NCBI RefSeq assembly: GCF_014698755.1
Contig: NZ_JACJTO010000027.1
Location: forward strand, 1 to 62,069
Length of the DNA: 62,069 nt
Direction: 5' to 3'
Source of the DNA: Aphanizomenon flos-aquae FACHB-1287
GTDB lineage: Bacteria; Cyanobacteriota; Cyanobacteriia; Cyanobacteriales; Nostocaceae
Both the position numbers and the translations under genes were made by a program. Below the pieces are notes generated by a model. The model did not search any database. It saw nothing but the letters and a program-made list of their open reading frames with translations, and was not told where the DNA came from. Shown in pieces: positions 35,531-45,075 of the stretch (positions are counted from its first letter, which is position 1; each line of letters opens with the position of its first letter).

Positions 35531-35952
35531 CAGTTCGCTTTTTACTAGACTCTAATATTATCTCAGAACCGAGTCGGCCAATTCCCAATACTCAGGTTTT
35601 AGATCAATTAAATCGCTATCGTTCAGAAGTAGCAGTAGCAAGTCTTGTTGTTCATGAAATCCTTTATGGCTGTTGGCGTTTACCAGCATCTAAACGCAAG
35701 GATTCTTTATGGAAATACATTAAAGATTCTGTGTTAGATTTGCCTGTGTTTGATTATGATCTCAAAGCTGCAAAATGGCACGCACAGGAAAGAGCTAGAT
35801 TATCAAAAATTGGTAAAACACCTGCTTTTATTGATGGACAAATTGCGAGTATTGCGTTCTGCAATGACTTGATTTTAGTAACAAACAATATGGCAGATTT
35901 TCAGGATTTTGAGGATCTGATAATTGAGAATTGGTTTATTACAGTTGATTAA
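35527..35952 (+). CDS. PIN-domain toxin (VapC-like ribonuclease)
   Basis: A 141-residue PIN-domain protein. The acidic metal-binding residues are in place: Asp8 (FLLDSNIISEP), Glu44 (VVHEILYG), and the FIDGQIASIA segment with Asp (about 107) near LVTNNMADF, followed by an Asp in DFQDF. PIN toxins cleave RNA, often tRNA or rRNA, and are held inactive by the cognate antitoxin, here the overlapping upstream gene. All catalytic acidic residues are intact, so it is likely functional. Confidence 0.88.
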   Translation: MTVRFLLDSNIISEPSRPIPNTQVLDQLNRYRSEVAVASLVVHEILYGCWRLPASKRKDSLWKYIKDSVLDLPVFDYDLKAAKWHAQERARLSKIGKTPAFIDGQIASIAFCNDLILVTNNMADFQDFEDLIIENWFITVD

Positions 35953-35964
35953 ATTGAGGTGAAT

Positions 35965-36070
35965 TAGAGCAGTTTCCGATATTATGAAGTACAGATATTA
36001 ATAATAAAACTCTTGTGGTGCGGGCAAGATGCCCGCACAAGGTGTACCTCACTCAAAGCTACTTGCTGTA
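35965..36070. mobile_element. 107-bp MITE family, copy 1 (inverted, diverged)
   Basis: Ends are imperfect inverted repeats (TAGAGCAGTTTCCG ... and ... ACTTGCTGTA), and the centre has GGTGCGGGCAAGATGCCCGC. Relative to the copies at 39024 and 48958 the centre is inverted and the sequence more diverged. Confidence 0.6.
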
Positions 36071-36154
36071 TGATAGAAGGAGACAATATTTGCCATTGAA
36101 ATTATACAGCGATTCCGACTTCTGGAAGAAGCCGGGGATCTAAGTACAACAAAA

Positions 36155-38095
36155 CTAACCAGTAATCGTTCCTGTTACAGGTGAACTCGCACTAGCATAC
36201 TCTTTAATAGGCATTCTACCGGATAAATAAGCTATGCGACCCGCCACAGTTGCTAAATTCATCGCATAAGCCATGGCTGGAGCATTTTCAGCCAAAGCGA
36301 TCGCACTATTAATCAATAACGCATCCGCCCCCAATTCCATCGCCTCAGCAGCTTGTGAAGGCGCACCAATACCCGCATCTACCACCACCGGTATTTTAGC
36401 ATTTTCAATAATAATCCGAATATTGGCCGTGGTTTTTAGCCCTTGTCCAGAACCAATGGGCGCGGCTAAAGGCATCACAGTGGCACAACCTACCTCTTCT
36501 AACCGCTTTGCTAACATAGGATCAGCATTAATATAAGGTAATACAGCGAAACCTTCTTTAACTAATTGTTCCGCAGCTTGTAAAGTACCTATAGGGTCTG
36601 GAAGTAAATATTTAGCATCAGGTATAACTTCTAACTTGACAAAATTATTATCCTCTTGTCCCAATAATTTCGCCATTTCTCTTCCCAACCGGGCCACCCG
36701 AATGGCCTCCTCCGCAGTTTGACAACCAGCAGTATTAGGTAACATCCAGATTTTACTCCAATCTAGCGCCTCCGCTAAACCTTCATGTCCCGGTGCATTA
36801 GTTTGTACCCGTCGCACAGCTACCGTCACAATTTCACAACCACTAGCAGCGACACTCTGCTGCATTTCTTGAATATTGCGATATTTACCAGTTCCGGTCA
36901 TTAACCGAGATTTAAAGCTTTTTCCGGCAATAATTAATGGTGAATCTTGAACAGTAGTTTGGAATTCTGGTGTACGGTGTCCGTTAGTAATAGTAGCGGG
37001 AATTAACATCGGTGTAGTAGTAGATGACACAGTGGAAAAGCGGGAATAATGAAAATTAGCTAAAAGAGGATCTGCTTTTTGTTCACAAATCAAATCAGCA
37101 ATTAATGTGGCTGTAATTGGTGTAAGTAAAATCCCGTTGCGATGATGACCAGTAGCCAAAGTTAAATTATCACAATGACTATTACCTAAAATAGGTAATT
37201 CATCGGGTGTAGTTGGACGAAATCCCCACCACAGTTCTTGAAGAGGATAATTTTCTAATTGCGGATATAGTTGTATCGCTGATTGCAATAAACCTTGAAT
37301 ACCTTTCGGTGTATTTTCGGCAGTGAATCCCACATCTTCACTAGTTGCACCGATAATAATGGAACGATTGCGTCTAGGAACAATGTAAATATTTTCACCG
37401 AATAATATCCTAGTTAACGGTAATTCTGTCACAAAATCTGGAACTCTTAAACTCAACATTTGTCCTTTACGAGGACGCATTGGTAAAGGTAATAATTGAT
37501 TGGTCCAAGCACCAGTAGCTAAAAGATAATGGTTAGCGTGAAATAAACCAGCATTAGTTTGTATACTAGTAACTTTTCCCTGTTGTTGAGAAATTGCTTC
37601 TACTGTAATTCTATCTTCAAATATAACACCCAGATTTTCAGCCGCAGTCCGCAGAACTTTAATTAAGACTCGATTATCAACTTGCCCGTCTTCAGGATAC
37701 CACCAACCACCGACCACATCAGCACCTAAATCTGGTTGATATTGGTTAATAGTGTGTTTATCTAACCAGTTAGCGTTTTTGTATTGTTTGTTTTCAGGTT
37801 GTTTATAAACTGGTGCAAGAATACCACAAGGCCAATAACCTGTATTTAAACTTGTTAATTTTGTTAATTTTTCCGTCCAGTCTAAATATAAGTTACGCGA
37901 TCGCCGACATAAAGTCAACATCGCTTCATTAGTAATATTTTCCGCATCAGGGGCTAACATTCCCGCTGCGGCATGGCTGGCTGCGGCAGTAAAATCACGG
38001 CAAAGCACAGTTACATTCGCGCCTCGTAATTTCAGTTCGACACCGCAAGCCAACCCGATAATACCACCACCAATAATTAAAACATCATTAGTCAT
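36155..38095 (-). CDS. thiO/thiG: Bifunctional glycine oxidase - thiazole synthase (ThiO-ThiG fusion)
   Basis: A 646-residue fusion for the thiazole half of thiamine. Residues 1-about 345 are ThiO, an FAD oxidase: dinucleotide motif [17 protein letters not shown] (about 8-24), [12 protein letters not shown], and C-terminal [14 protein letters not shown]. It makes dehydroglycine from glycine. After a linker, residues about 385-646 are ThiG, which builds the thiazole phosphate: [15 protein letters not shown], catalytic Lys in [17 protein letters not shown], and the phosphate loop [19 protein letters not shown]. The fusion is known in cyanobacteria. A TTAGTCA heptamer repeat overlaps the start codon. 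No TPP riboswitch recognised upstream. Confidence 0.95.
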   Translation of the reverse strand: MTNDVLIIGGGIIGLACGVELKLRGANVTVLCRDFTAAASHAAAGMLAPDAENITNEAMLTLCRRSRNLYLDWTEKLTKLTSLNTGYWPCGILAPVYKQPENKQYKNANWLDKHTINQYQPDLGADVVGGWWYPEDGQVDNRVLIKVLRTAAENLGVIFEDRITVEAISQQQGKVTSIQTNAGLFHANHYLLATGAWTNQLLPLPMRPRKGQMLSLRVPDFVTELPLTRILFGENIYIVPRRNRSIIIGATSEDVGFTAENTPKGIQGLLQSAIQLYPQLENYPLQELWWGFRPTTPDELPILGNSHCDNLTLATGHHRNGILLTPITATLIADLICEQKADPLLANFHYSRFSTVSSTTTPMLIPATITNGHRTPEFQTTVQDSPLIIAGKSFKSRLMTGTGKYRNIQEMQQSVAASGCEIVTVAVRRVQTNAPGHEGLAEALDWSKIWMLPNTAGCQTAEEAIRVARLGREMAKLLGQEDNNFVKLEVIPDAKYLLPDPIGTLQAAEQLVKEGFAVLPYINADPMLAKRLEEVGCATVMPLAAPIGSGQGLKTTANIRIIIENAKIPVVVDAGIGAPSQAAEAMELGADALLINSAIALAENAPAMAYAMNLATVAGRIAYLSGRMPIKEYASASSPVTGTITG

Positions 38096-38117
38096 TTAGT
38101 CATTTAGTCATTAGTTA
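38089..38117. repeat. STRR: TTTAGTC heptamers overlapping the thiO start
   Basis: Three to four TTTAGTCA-type heptamers; the thiO-thiG ATG (38093-38095) is part of the first unit, so the repeat replaces the normal ribosome binding region. Confidence 0.8.
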
Positions 38118-38277
38118 TTTAATTAATAGACATCTCCAGAAATAAAATATAAGTATTCTAGAACCCTTGTAGAGAGGTTACATAGAACGTCTCTACATTC
38201 TTTTTCGGAGATGTCTTAATCATTGGTCATTGGTTCTTTAAATTTGACTTTTGACCTTTGACTGGATTTTTCCCCAG

Positions 38278-38709
38278 TTACCACAAAGCCCGAATTGGTT
38301 CTTTTCCCTGACTATCATTACTACTAGTAGTTGAATTACTCTCCGTAGTAAAAGTTTCATCTGTAGGACTGGAATTGTCACTACCATTACTAGTGTTCTG
38401 TGCAGTAGTAGAAGAATTGTTTGTGGTTTCCGTAGAAAAATTACTTTGGGCTACACTAGTATTGCTGCCTTCATTGCGAGAATTGTTTCTACTTGTGGTT
38501 TTGGAGTCATTATTACTAATATTTTCCGAATTATTACCATTTGCAGCACTATTAACATTAATATTAGCCGGAAGAACACTAGATGCTTTACGTCCTAGGG
38601 GAACATTAGCAGTTTGTTGTCCACCCATAGGAAAGTTAATTCCTAATAATGTACCTAATAAAATTGCTACGCCGCCAGCCATTAAAATCAAGGGTGTCCA
38701 TTTACCCAT
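38278..38709 (-). CDS. Single-helix protein with long Asn/Ser/Thr low-complexity tail
   Basis: A 143-residue protein with an N-terminal transmembrane helix (MGKWTPLILMAGGVAILLGTLLG, about 5-25) and a tail of about 115 residues made almost only of Asn, Ser, Thr, Gln, Glu and Lys. No cysteine and no catalytic motif. Anchored with the tail outside or inside the membrane; the function is unknown. The tail composition resembles biased disordered linkers. It begins 16 bases after a decayed ferredoxin gene and was probably in its operon. Confidence 0.65.
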   Translation of the reverse strand: MGKWTPLILMAGGVAILLGTLLGINFPMGGQQTANVPLGRKASSVLPANINVNSAANGNNSENISNNDSKTTSRNNSRNEGSNTSVAQSNFSTETTNNSSTTAQNTSNGSDNSSPTDETFTTESNSTTSSNDSQGKEPIRALW

Positions 38710-38724
38710 CTTTTTCTCTCCTTG

Positions 38725-38985
38725 TTAACCTTTTGGTGTCCAAACTAATTGGGGACTTTGATCTTAAAACCCATGAAATTTTGTTACTTTGATATCACCT
38801 AAAACCTGAATTTGACAAGCTAAACCCAGACTAATTGTAGGAGAATAAGGAGGAAGAGAACGCCGAGTTTGCTTACGCCAATTCCCTATGGATACTTCAA
38901 CTTCTACATTAACCGCAGAAGTACCACAAGCGCCATGGCTTGAGAGTTGATAATTCCAGAGCCATTGTAGGGGTCAATACCATGT
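38725..38985 (-). pseudogene. Decayed 2Fe-2S ferredoxin-like gene
   Basis: On the minus strand the frame reads ...SSHGACGTSAVNVEVE, then RKQTRRSLPPYSPTISLGLA, CQIQVLGDIKVTKFHGF, a TAA stop, then DQSPQLVWTPKG and a second stop. The pattern G-x-C-G-T-C-A-V ... LACQ-x-QVLGD is that of plant-type 2Fe-2S ferredoxin-like proteins, where the stop codon takes the place of a Trp and one cluster Cys is Ser. No start or N-terminal strand is found. I interpret it as a pseudogene. Confidence 0.6.
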
Positions 38986-39023
38986 TATCGGGGAACTTTG
39001 TGTAAATTGGTTTAATTTTTATC

Positions 39024-39130
39024 TACAGCACTTCCCGGTGTTATGAGGTGCATATCTAGCGGGCAAGATGCTCGCACCACAAGAGTTTCATGATTTAATT
39101 TTGTACCTCATCAGTGCGGAAAACGCTGTA
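39024..39130. mobile_element. 107-bp MITE family, copy 2
   Basis: Terminal inverted repeats TACAGCACTTCCCGGTGTTA ... and ... CGGAAAACGCTGTA with inner ATGAGGTGCA/TGTACCTCAT, and a central GCGGGCAAGATGCTCGC hairpin. Almost identical to 48958-49064. It lies directly upstream of the citramalate synthase gene. Confidence 0.75.
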
Positions 39131-39233
39131 ACTAGGGAATATGGAAATTACCAAGATAGCTTTGTGTTGTATATTTATACTACAAGGTTGTCTTTTAGGT
39201 GTCAGTGTTCAATTAAAGGTTCACCAAATTTTT

Positions 39234-40838
39234 ATGATTACAACCCCCTTAAATCAACTTTGGCTCTATGACACTACTCTCCGTGACGGAACTCAACGGG
39301 AAGGATTATCGGTGTCTATAGAAGATAAGTTACGCATTGCTCACAGACTTGATGAATTAGGTATTCCTTTTATTGAAGGTGGTTGGCCCGGAGCAAATCC
39401 TAAAGATGGTCAATTTTTCCAGCAACTTCAACAAAATCCCCTCAAACAAGCAGAGGCGGTCCCTTTTTGTTCTACCCGTCGTCCACATACCAAAGCCGCA
39501 GATGAACCCATGCTCCAGGCGATTTTGGCGGCTGGTACGCGCTGGGTGACTATTTTCGGGAAATCCTGGGATTTGCACGTTACAGCCGGACTCAAGACCA
39601 ATCTAGAGGAAAATCTAGCGATGATTGGGGATACAATTGAGTATCTACGTTCTCAAGGACGGCGGGTAATTTACGATGCTGAACATTGGTTTGATGGTTA
39701 TAAGCAAAATCCTGATTATGCTTTACAGACCCTCAAAGCAGCAGCTACAGCAGGTGCAGAATGGTTAGTTTTATGTGATACCAATGGTGGAACTTTAGCT
39801 CATGAAGTTTCGCAAATTGTTAAAGATGTCAGTTGTCAAGAAATTCACCAAATCGGTATACATACTCATAATGATTCAGAAATGGCGGTTGCTAATGCCT
39901 TAGCAGCAGTTATGGCTGGAGCTAAGATGGTACAAGGGACAATTAACGGTTATGGGGAACGCTGTGGTAATGCTAATTTGTGTTCTGTGATTCCCAATTT
40001 ACAACTAAAACTGGGTTATAGTTGTATCGGTGAACACCAGCTAAGTCAACTTACAGAAGCTAGTCGGTTTGTGAGTGAAGTTGTCAATCTCGCACCTGAC
40101 GAACACGCACCTTTTGTAGGAATTTCGGCTTTTGCTCATAAGGGTGGGATTCATGTTTCAGCGGTAGAACGTAATCCTTTGACCTATGAACATATTCAAC
40201 CGGAACTGGTAGGAAACCAACGCCGCATTGTTATTTCTGAACAGTCTGGTTTAAGTAATGTTTTAGCTAAAGCTCGTACTTGTGGAATTGAATTAGATAA
40301 GGATCATCCCCAAGCTCGACAAATTCTCCAACGTATGAAGAAATTGGAAAGTGAAGGTTATCAATTTGAAGCCGCAGAAGCTAGTTTTGCATTATTAATG
40401 TATGAGGCTTTAGAATGTCGTCAACAGTTTTTTAAGGTTCAAGGTTTTCAAGTTCATTGTGATTTGGTGGAGGTGGAAGCAACTACTAATTCTTTAGCAA
40501 CTGTGAAAGTATCTGTTAATGGTAAAAATATTCTCGAAGCCGCAGAAGGTAATGGACCAGTTGCGGCTTTAGATGCGGCTTTACGTAAGGCTTTAGTGAA
40601 CTTTTATCCTCAAATTGCTGATTTTGAATTGACTGATTATAAAGTGAGAATTCTCAACGGAAATAGGGGAACATCTGCTAAAACCCGCGCTTTAGTAGAG
40701 TCGGGTAATGGTCAACAACGGTGGACGACTGTAGGAGTTTCTAGTAATATTTTGGAGGCTTCTTATCAAGCTGTAGTTGAAGGTTTGGAATATGGTTTAT
40801 TGTTACATTTCCAAGCTGAAAAGCTGTTGAAGGTTTAG
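39234..40838 (+). CDS. cimA: (R)-citramalate synthase / alpha-isopropylmalate synthase-like
   Basis: A 534-residue enzyme starting at MITTPLNQLW (a longer frame from 39141 begins at the edge of the MITE and was rejected). The DRE-TIM barrel signature is L-Y-D-T-T-L-R-D-G-T-Q-R-E-G (about 10-23), metal-binding HTHNDSEMAVANALAA follows, and the C-terminal LeuA-type regulatory domain (HCDLVEVE...) is present. Length and the LYDTTLRDGTQREG form place it in the citramalate synthase family, which makes citramalate from pyruvate and acetyl-CoA for threonine-independent isoleucine synthesis. ilvB is nearby at 43050. Confidence 0.92.
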   Translation: MITTPLNQLWLYDTTLRDGTQREGLSVSIEDKLRIAHRLDELGIPFIEGGWPGANPKDGQFFQQLQQNPLKQAEAVPFCSTRRPHTKAADEPMLQAILAAGTRWVTIFGKSWDLHVTAGLKTNLEENLAMIGDTIEYLRSQGRRVIYDAEHWFDGYKQNPDYALQTLKAAATAGAEWLVLCDTNGGTLAHEVSQIVKDVSCQEIHQIGIHTHNDSEMAVANALAAVMAGAKMVQGTINGYGERCGNANLCSVIPNLQLKLGYSCIGEHQLSQLTEASRFVSEVVNLAPDEHAPFVGISAFAHKGGIHVSAVERNPLTYEHIQPELVGNQRRIVISEQSGLSNVLAKARTCGIELDKDHPQARQILQRMKKLESEGYQFEAAEASFALLMYEALECRQQFFKVQGFQVHCDLVEVEATTNSLATVKVSVNGKNILEAAEGNGPVAALDAALRKALVNFYPQIADFELTDYKVRILNGNRGTSAKTRALVESGNGQQRWTTVGVSSNILEASYQAVVEGLEYGLLLHFQAEKLLKV

Positions 40839-40920
40839 CAATACAATCTGGGGAGGGGTTTACCCTCCGCTATTTGATGATTTCCATGATGTTATGCTGT
40901 AGATATTGTGCAGATAATAA

Positions 40921-41877
40921 TTAGGAATTTATCTCTAATAGAACTTTTAATACTCCTTTGGTTTTGGCTTTTTCAAAAGCCTCTAAACCTTGAGAAAGAG
41001 GATAATAAGCATGAATTAAAGATTGAACCTCTACTTTTCCTGTTGCTAATAATTCTAATGCTGGAGCAAAGGGACCGCAACGAGAACCAATGAGGGTAAT
41101 TTCATCTACCACTAAAGAGGAAGCATCTAAACTGAGATTTCCTGCATAGGTGCTTTTTAAAATTAATGTTCCCCGTGGACGTAAAGCCCGACGAGCAATA
41201 TTAAAACCTTCAGGATTTCCGGTACAATCAATGGAGATATCGAAATATTTATCGGTAACGCTATTAGCTAAACCAGTTTTTATTCCTCTCGCTGCTAAAT
41301 TTACTAATTTTTCTTGATGTCTTCCTATTACTAATAATTCACAACCAGTTAAGGCTAAAGTTTGGGCTATTAATTGTCCTAGTTTACCATCTCCAACTAC
41401 TAATACTCGGTCATTTTTACATATTTGTATTTGTTGTTGAATTTCCAATGCTGCGGCTATAGGTTCGGTAAAAGTTGCAGCCGCTGTAGAAACATTTTCC
41501 GGGACAAGATGCAAATTTTTAATAGGTAAAGATAGATATTCTGCAAATGCACCATGACGATTAACAATACCTAAAACGGTGCGATTTTCGCAATGTCTTG
41601 GTTGTCCTCGATCACAAAAACGACAATTACCACAAGCGGCGTTAATTTCACCAACGACTCTTTGATTAATTAACTGTTTTGGACCTTGTTCCACAACACC
41701 AACAAATTCATGGCCGATAACACCAGTATAAGGATAATAACCTTTAATTAATTCTAAATCAGTATTACAAATTCCTGCCTGTAAAACTCGGACTAAAGCC
41801 TCTCCCGCAGGTGGTTCAGGAAGGGGAATATCAGTGCGTAATTGTAATTGATTATTTTCTAGCCAAAGTCCTTTCAT
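40921..41877 (-). CDS. Zinc-dependent MDR-family alcohol dehydrogenase-like protein
   Basis: A 318-residue medium-chain dehydrogenase. Catalytic zinc residues: Cys in AGICNTDLELIK (about 36) and GHEFVGVVE; structural zinc cysteines CGNCRFCDRGQPRHC (about 83-97). Rossmann motif VVGDGKLGQLIAQ (about 163-175). It is similar to sorbitol/threonine-dehydrogenase-type enzymes. Substrate unknown; NAD(P) dependence inferred. It lies 21 bases after the inositol-monophosphatase-like gene and is probably co-transcribed. Confidence 0.88.
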   Translation of the reverse strand: MKGLWLENNQLQLRTDIPLPEPPAGEALVRVLQAGICNTDLELIKGYYPYTGVIGHEFVGVVEQGPKQLINQRVVGEINAACGNCRFCDRGQPRHCENRTVLGIVNRHGAFAEYLSLPIKNLHLVPENVSTAAATFTEPIAAALEIQQQIQICKNDRVLVVGDGKLGQLIAQTLALTGCELLVIGRHQEKLVNLAARGIKTGLANSVTDKYFDISIDCTGNPEGFNIARRALRPRGTLILKSTYAGNLSLDASSLVVDEITLIGSRCGPFAPALELLATGKVEVQSLIHAYYPLSQGLEAFEKAKTKGVLKVLLEINS

Positions 41878-41898
41878 AATTTTGTTAATTTTCAGTTA

Positions 41899-42729
41899 TC
41901 AAAATTTTCCACTTTCTAGAAATGGTGTAAATATCGGTACTAAACTTGAATTACTCAGAACCATTGTGGGAAAAGAGCGATCGCTATAATCCATTCCCGG
42001 CGATAATGGAAAAGACTCAGAATTGAGCGAGACCCATATACTACCCGCAGCTTGAACAATTACCCAAGCACCTGCAATATCCCATACCTTTGGGGTGGCT
42101 TCAACTCCTCCCAAAGCCGCACCAGTAGCGACTGAAAGAAAGTTATAACTAGCAACTCCTAACATCCGAATTTTACAGGGAAAACCCGGTTGAATAATGT
42201 TGGTACTGCGAGAACAAAGGTTAAAAAGGTGGTTTTTGCTGGGAGCATCTTTACTAGTATGAATAGGATGATTATTTAAAAATGCTCCTGTTGGCGTTGT
42301 TAAGCCCGATGAACCTGCCCAAAATCCATGAAATGTTTGATTTAATGGTGGTACATAAACATAGCCAAAAATTGGTGTTCCCTGATAAAGTAAGCCTAAG
42401 GAAATAGACCAAATGGGAATGCCTCTGGTAAAATTGGTTGTACCGTCTAAAGGATCAATAACCCAACACCATTCCGTATTCGGAAAAGTTTGACCTGATT
42501 GTAGCAGTCCGTCGCTATCACTTTCTTCGCTCAAAATTCCGTAACCTGAAAAGGTGGAAACAATAGCATCTCGAATTTCTCTATCTGCCCATTTATCTGA
42601 TTTTGTGACTAAACTACCATCTGCTTTTTGTGAAGCTTGGACTTGTCCAAAATCCTGCATTAATTGTTTTCCAACTTTCTTAGTTGTGGTTTCTGCAAAG
42701 TCTAAAATTGTGTTCCAAAAATCGTTCAT
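41899..42729 (-). CDS. Inositol monophosphatase family protein
   Basis: A 276-residue Mg2+-dependent phosphatase. Motif A: WVIDPLDGTTNFTRGIPIWSISLGL (about 89-113), preceded by EESDSDG (about 68-74), and motif B WDIAGAWVIVQAAG (about 216-229). Substrates of the family include inositol phosphates, fructose 1,6-bisphosphate and 3'-phosphoadenosine phosphate, so the exact role is open. The gene is followed by the MDR dehydrogenase. Confidence 0.9.
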   Translation of the reverse strand: MNDFWNTILDFAETTTKKVGKQLMQDFGQVQASQKADGSLVTKSDKWADREIRDAIVSTFSGYGILSEESDSDGLLQSGQTFPNTEWCWVIDPLDGTTNFTRGIPIWSISLGLLYQGTPIFGYVYVPPLNQTFHGFWAGSSGLTTPTGAFLNNHPIHTSKDAPSKNHLFNLCSRSTNIIQPGFPCKIRMLGVASYNFLSVATGAALGGVEATPKVWDIAGAWVIVQAAGSIWVSLNSESFPLSPGMDYSDRSFPTMVLSNSSLVPIFTPFLESGKF

Positions 42730-43049
42730 TTGTGAGTTGTTAGTAGTTCGTGGTCAGTGGTTGGTTGCAGTTATTAGTTGTGAGATAATTTTAGCACAGA
42801 TTCATGAACAGGAAATTGGAGATATTATTAGTAGGTTGAGAATCTTCTCAAGACAAATCTATTTATTTAGGATATTTATTCACTACCTGGAACTCATCCT
42901 TTAGCAAGTTACTCAGATTCCCACATACAGTATTTTCCGCAACTGGTTTTTGGTAATCTTTTTCTAGAAATATTTATCAAAATAACTGACCACGAACAAC
43001 TAACAACCTGTAAGGGTAAAGCATAAAGCTAAACCCCTACAAAATCTAA
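42730..43049. other. Intergenic region with STRR heptamers
   Basis: About 320 bases between the ilvB end and the phosphatase start, with GTTAGTAGTTCGTGGTCAGTGG-type repeats near 42737-42765 and the complementary TGACCACGAACAACTAACAAC near 42985-43007, so the two could pair. No gene. Confidence 0.55.
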
Positions 43050-44954
43050 CTACAACTTTGTCCCACAGTTAGAACAGAAATTATGATTAGCTTGGTTTTG
43101 AGTCCCACAATTATTACAAACAATTGACTCAACAGCAGTCCTTGGAATCGGTTTAGGCAACCCAACCATTTGCGAATTATTTTTACCAGGCGCTACCATA
43201 GGATAACAGTTTTCATCTCTGGTAACATGAACATTCACAATCACAGGTCCATCATGTGCCAGCATTTCCGCAATTTTAGCTGCTAACTCTTCCCGCTTAG
43301 TAATCACCATTCCCTTGATACCATAAGCCTGGGCTAAAAGCTCAATATCAGGCATTCCTACCTCCATATTAGAAGACGAATAACGCTGACCATAAAAAGC
43401 TTCCTGCCATTGTCGCACCATTCCCTGCCAACCATTATTTAAAATTAGAGTCTTGACATTAATACCATATTGTGCTAACGTCCCCAACTCTTGCAAACAC
43501 ATTTGGAAACTGGCATCACCGCTAATACAAATCACTTCGTCATCAGGGAAGGCAACTTTGACACCCATGGCTGCCGGTACACCAAAGCCCATCGTACCTA
43601 AACCCGCACTAGAAATCCAGCGTCTTGGACCATTTTTGAGGAACTGGGCCGCCCACATTTGATGTTGACCCACATCAGTAGTATAAAATGCGTCCGGTGC
43701 TTGAGTACCAACCTCAACAACTACCTCTTGAGGAGAAATACTATCAGCATAATGAGGGACAATTAAAGGGTAATCTTGTCGCCAACGGTTAATTAAATTT
43801 AACCATTCTTTGGTTTGATTAGGTGCTGCTTGACTATTTGCGTTTTGACATCGCTGTAACAAGTCCTTTAGGACATTTTTAACATCCCCCACAATGGGGA
43901 CATCAGGAACGCGATTTTTACCCACTTCTGCGGGGTCAATATCAATGTGAATAACCTTAGCCACAGAAGCAAATTCATCTAATTTACCTGTAACTCGGTC
44001 ATCAAATCTCGCACCAACGCAAATTAATAAATCACAATCTGTAACGGCAAAATTAGCGTAGGCTGTGCCGTGCATTCCCAACATTCCCAAAGACAGAGGA
44101 TGATGTTCATCAAATGCACCGATACCCATTAAGGTAGTAGTGACGGGGATATCAAATAATTCTGCGAGTTGTTTAACTTCTTCATGGGCATTAGCAGCGA
44201 TCGCTCCTCCTCCAACATACAACAAAGGGCGACGACTTTCCCGAATTAATTGAATAGCCGCATTAATTTGACGAGGATTGCCCTTGACCGTAGGACGATA
44301 GCCAGGTAATTTAATCGAACCCGGTAAAACTGGAACATAATCAAATTCCTCTAAAGCCACATCTTTAGGAACATCAATTAAAACAGGTCCAGGTCTACCA
44401 GTGCTGGCAATATGAAAAGCTTCAGCCACAATCCGCGCCATATCTTTAGCATCACGAACCACATAAGAATGCTTAACAATGGGTAAGGTAATCCCATAAA
44501 TATCTGTTTCCTGAAAAGCATCTGTACCGATTGCGGCTCGTGGTACTTGTCCTGTGACTACAATCATGGGTATAGAATCCATGTAAGCTGTAGCAATACC
44601 CGTAACTAAATTGGTTGCTCCAGGACCTGAAGTACCAAAGCATACTCCCACTTTACCAGTAGCACGGGCGTAGCCATCAGCGGCGTGGGATGCACCTTGT
44701 TCATGTCTAACTAAGATATGCTTAACCGTACCCCCAGCTTCTATTTTATAGAGGTCATCATAAATCGGTAGAATTGCGCCACCGGGATAACCAAAAATAT
44801 GCTCAACACCATGACGGATTAGACTATCTATCAATGCAAAACCGCCAGATGCCCATTTTGGTGAGGGAACTGACGAATTAGATACAGGAGAGGGCTGATT
44901 ATTTTCAGATTTTGGGAGACTGATTTGAGAAGACGAAACCACAGTTAACCTCAA
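43050..44954 (-). CDS. ilvB: Acetolactate synthase large subunit with C-terminal zinc ribbon
   Basis: A 634-residue TPP enzyme for the first step of valine, leucine and isoleucine synthesis. The active-site Glu is in [20 protein letters not shown] (about 80-99). The TPP-Mg motif [20 protein letters not shown]...NN lies around 480-505, and [13 protein letters not shown] marks the usual end. Beyond it are about 30 residues with a CxxC...CxxC zinc ribbon ([22 protein letters not shown]; four Cys), which is unusual for IlvB outside cyanobacteria. The small subunit ilvN is not in the window. An N-terminal Ser-rich stretch (1-33) precedes the domain. Confidence 0.95.
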   Translation of the reverse strand: MRLTVVSSSQISLPKSENNQPSPVSNSSVPSPKWASGGFALIDSLIRHGVEHIFGYPGGAILPIYDDLYKIEAGGTVKHILVRHEQGASHAADGYARATGKVGVCFGTSGPGATNLVTGIATAYMDSIPMIVVTGQVPRAAIGTDAFQETDIYGITLPIVKHSYVVRDAKDMARIVAEAFHIASTGRPGPVLIDVPKDVALEEFDYVPVLPGSIKLPGYRPTVKGNPRQINAAIQLIRESRRPLLYVGGGAIAANAHEEVKQLAELFDIPVTTTLMGIGAFDEHHPLSLGMLGMHGTAYANFAVTDCDLLICVGARFDDRVTGKLDEFASVAKVIHIDIDPAEVGKNRVPDVPIVGDVKNVLKDLLQRCQNANSQAAPNQTKEWLNLINRWRQDYPLIVPHYADSISPQEVVVEVGTQAPDAFYTTDVGQHQMWAAQFLKNGPRRWISSAGLGTMGFGVPAAMGVKVAFPDDEVICISGDASFQMCLQELGTLAQYGINVKTLILNNGWQGMVRQWQEAFYGQRYSSSNMEVGMPDIELLAQAYGIKGMVITKREELAAKIAEMLAHDGPVIVNVHVTRDENCYPMVAPGKNNSQMVGLPKPIPRTAVESIVCNNCGTQNQANHNFCSNCGTKL

Positions 44955-45075
44955 ATTATAGCTAAAATTAACGCTTAGATTCTGTATTTAAAACTTCATT
45001 TTAAGTTAAAAATTCTCACAATTGTAGACGAAGCTTTATTGATTAGCACTAAGAATGATTTTGATTGTACGATTT

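Noticed and set aside
38096-38277. TPP riboswitch upstream of thiO-thiG
   Set aside because: No CUGAGA ... ACCUGAUC-type core; the space is filled with STRR and A+T-rich DNA.
39068-39271. 67-residue ORF and upstream extension of the citramalate synthase
   Set aside because: It lies in the 107-bp MITE and its flank; no homology-like sequence. The enzyme starts at 39234.
42554-42904. 116-residue open frame on the + strand
   Set aside because: Antisense to the inositol-monophosphatase-like gene for most of its length and reading into STRR DNA.
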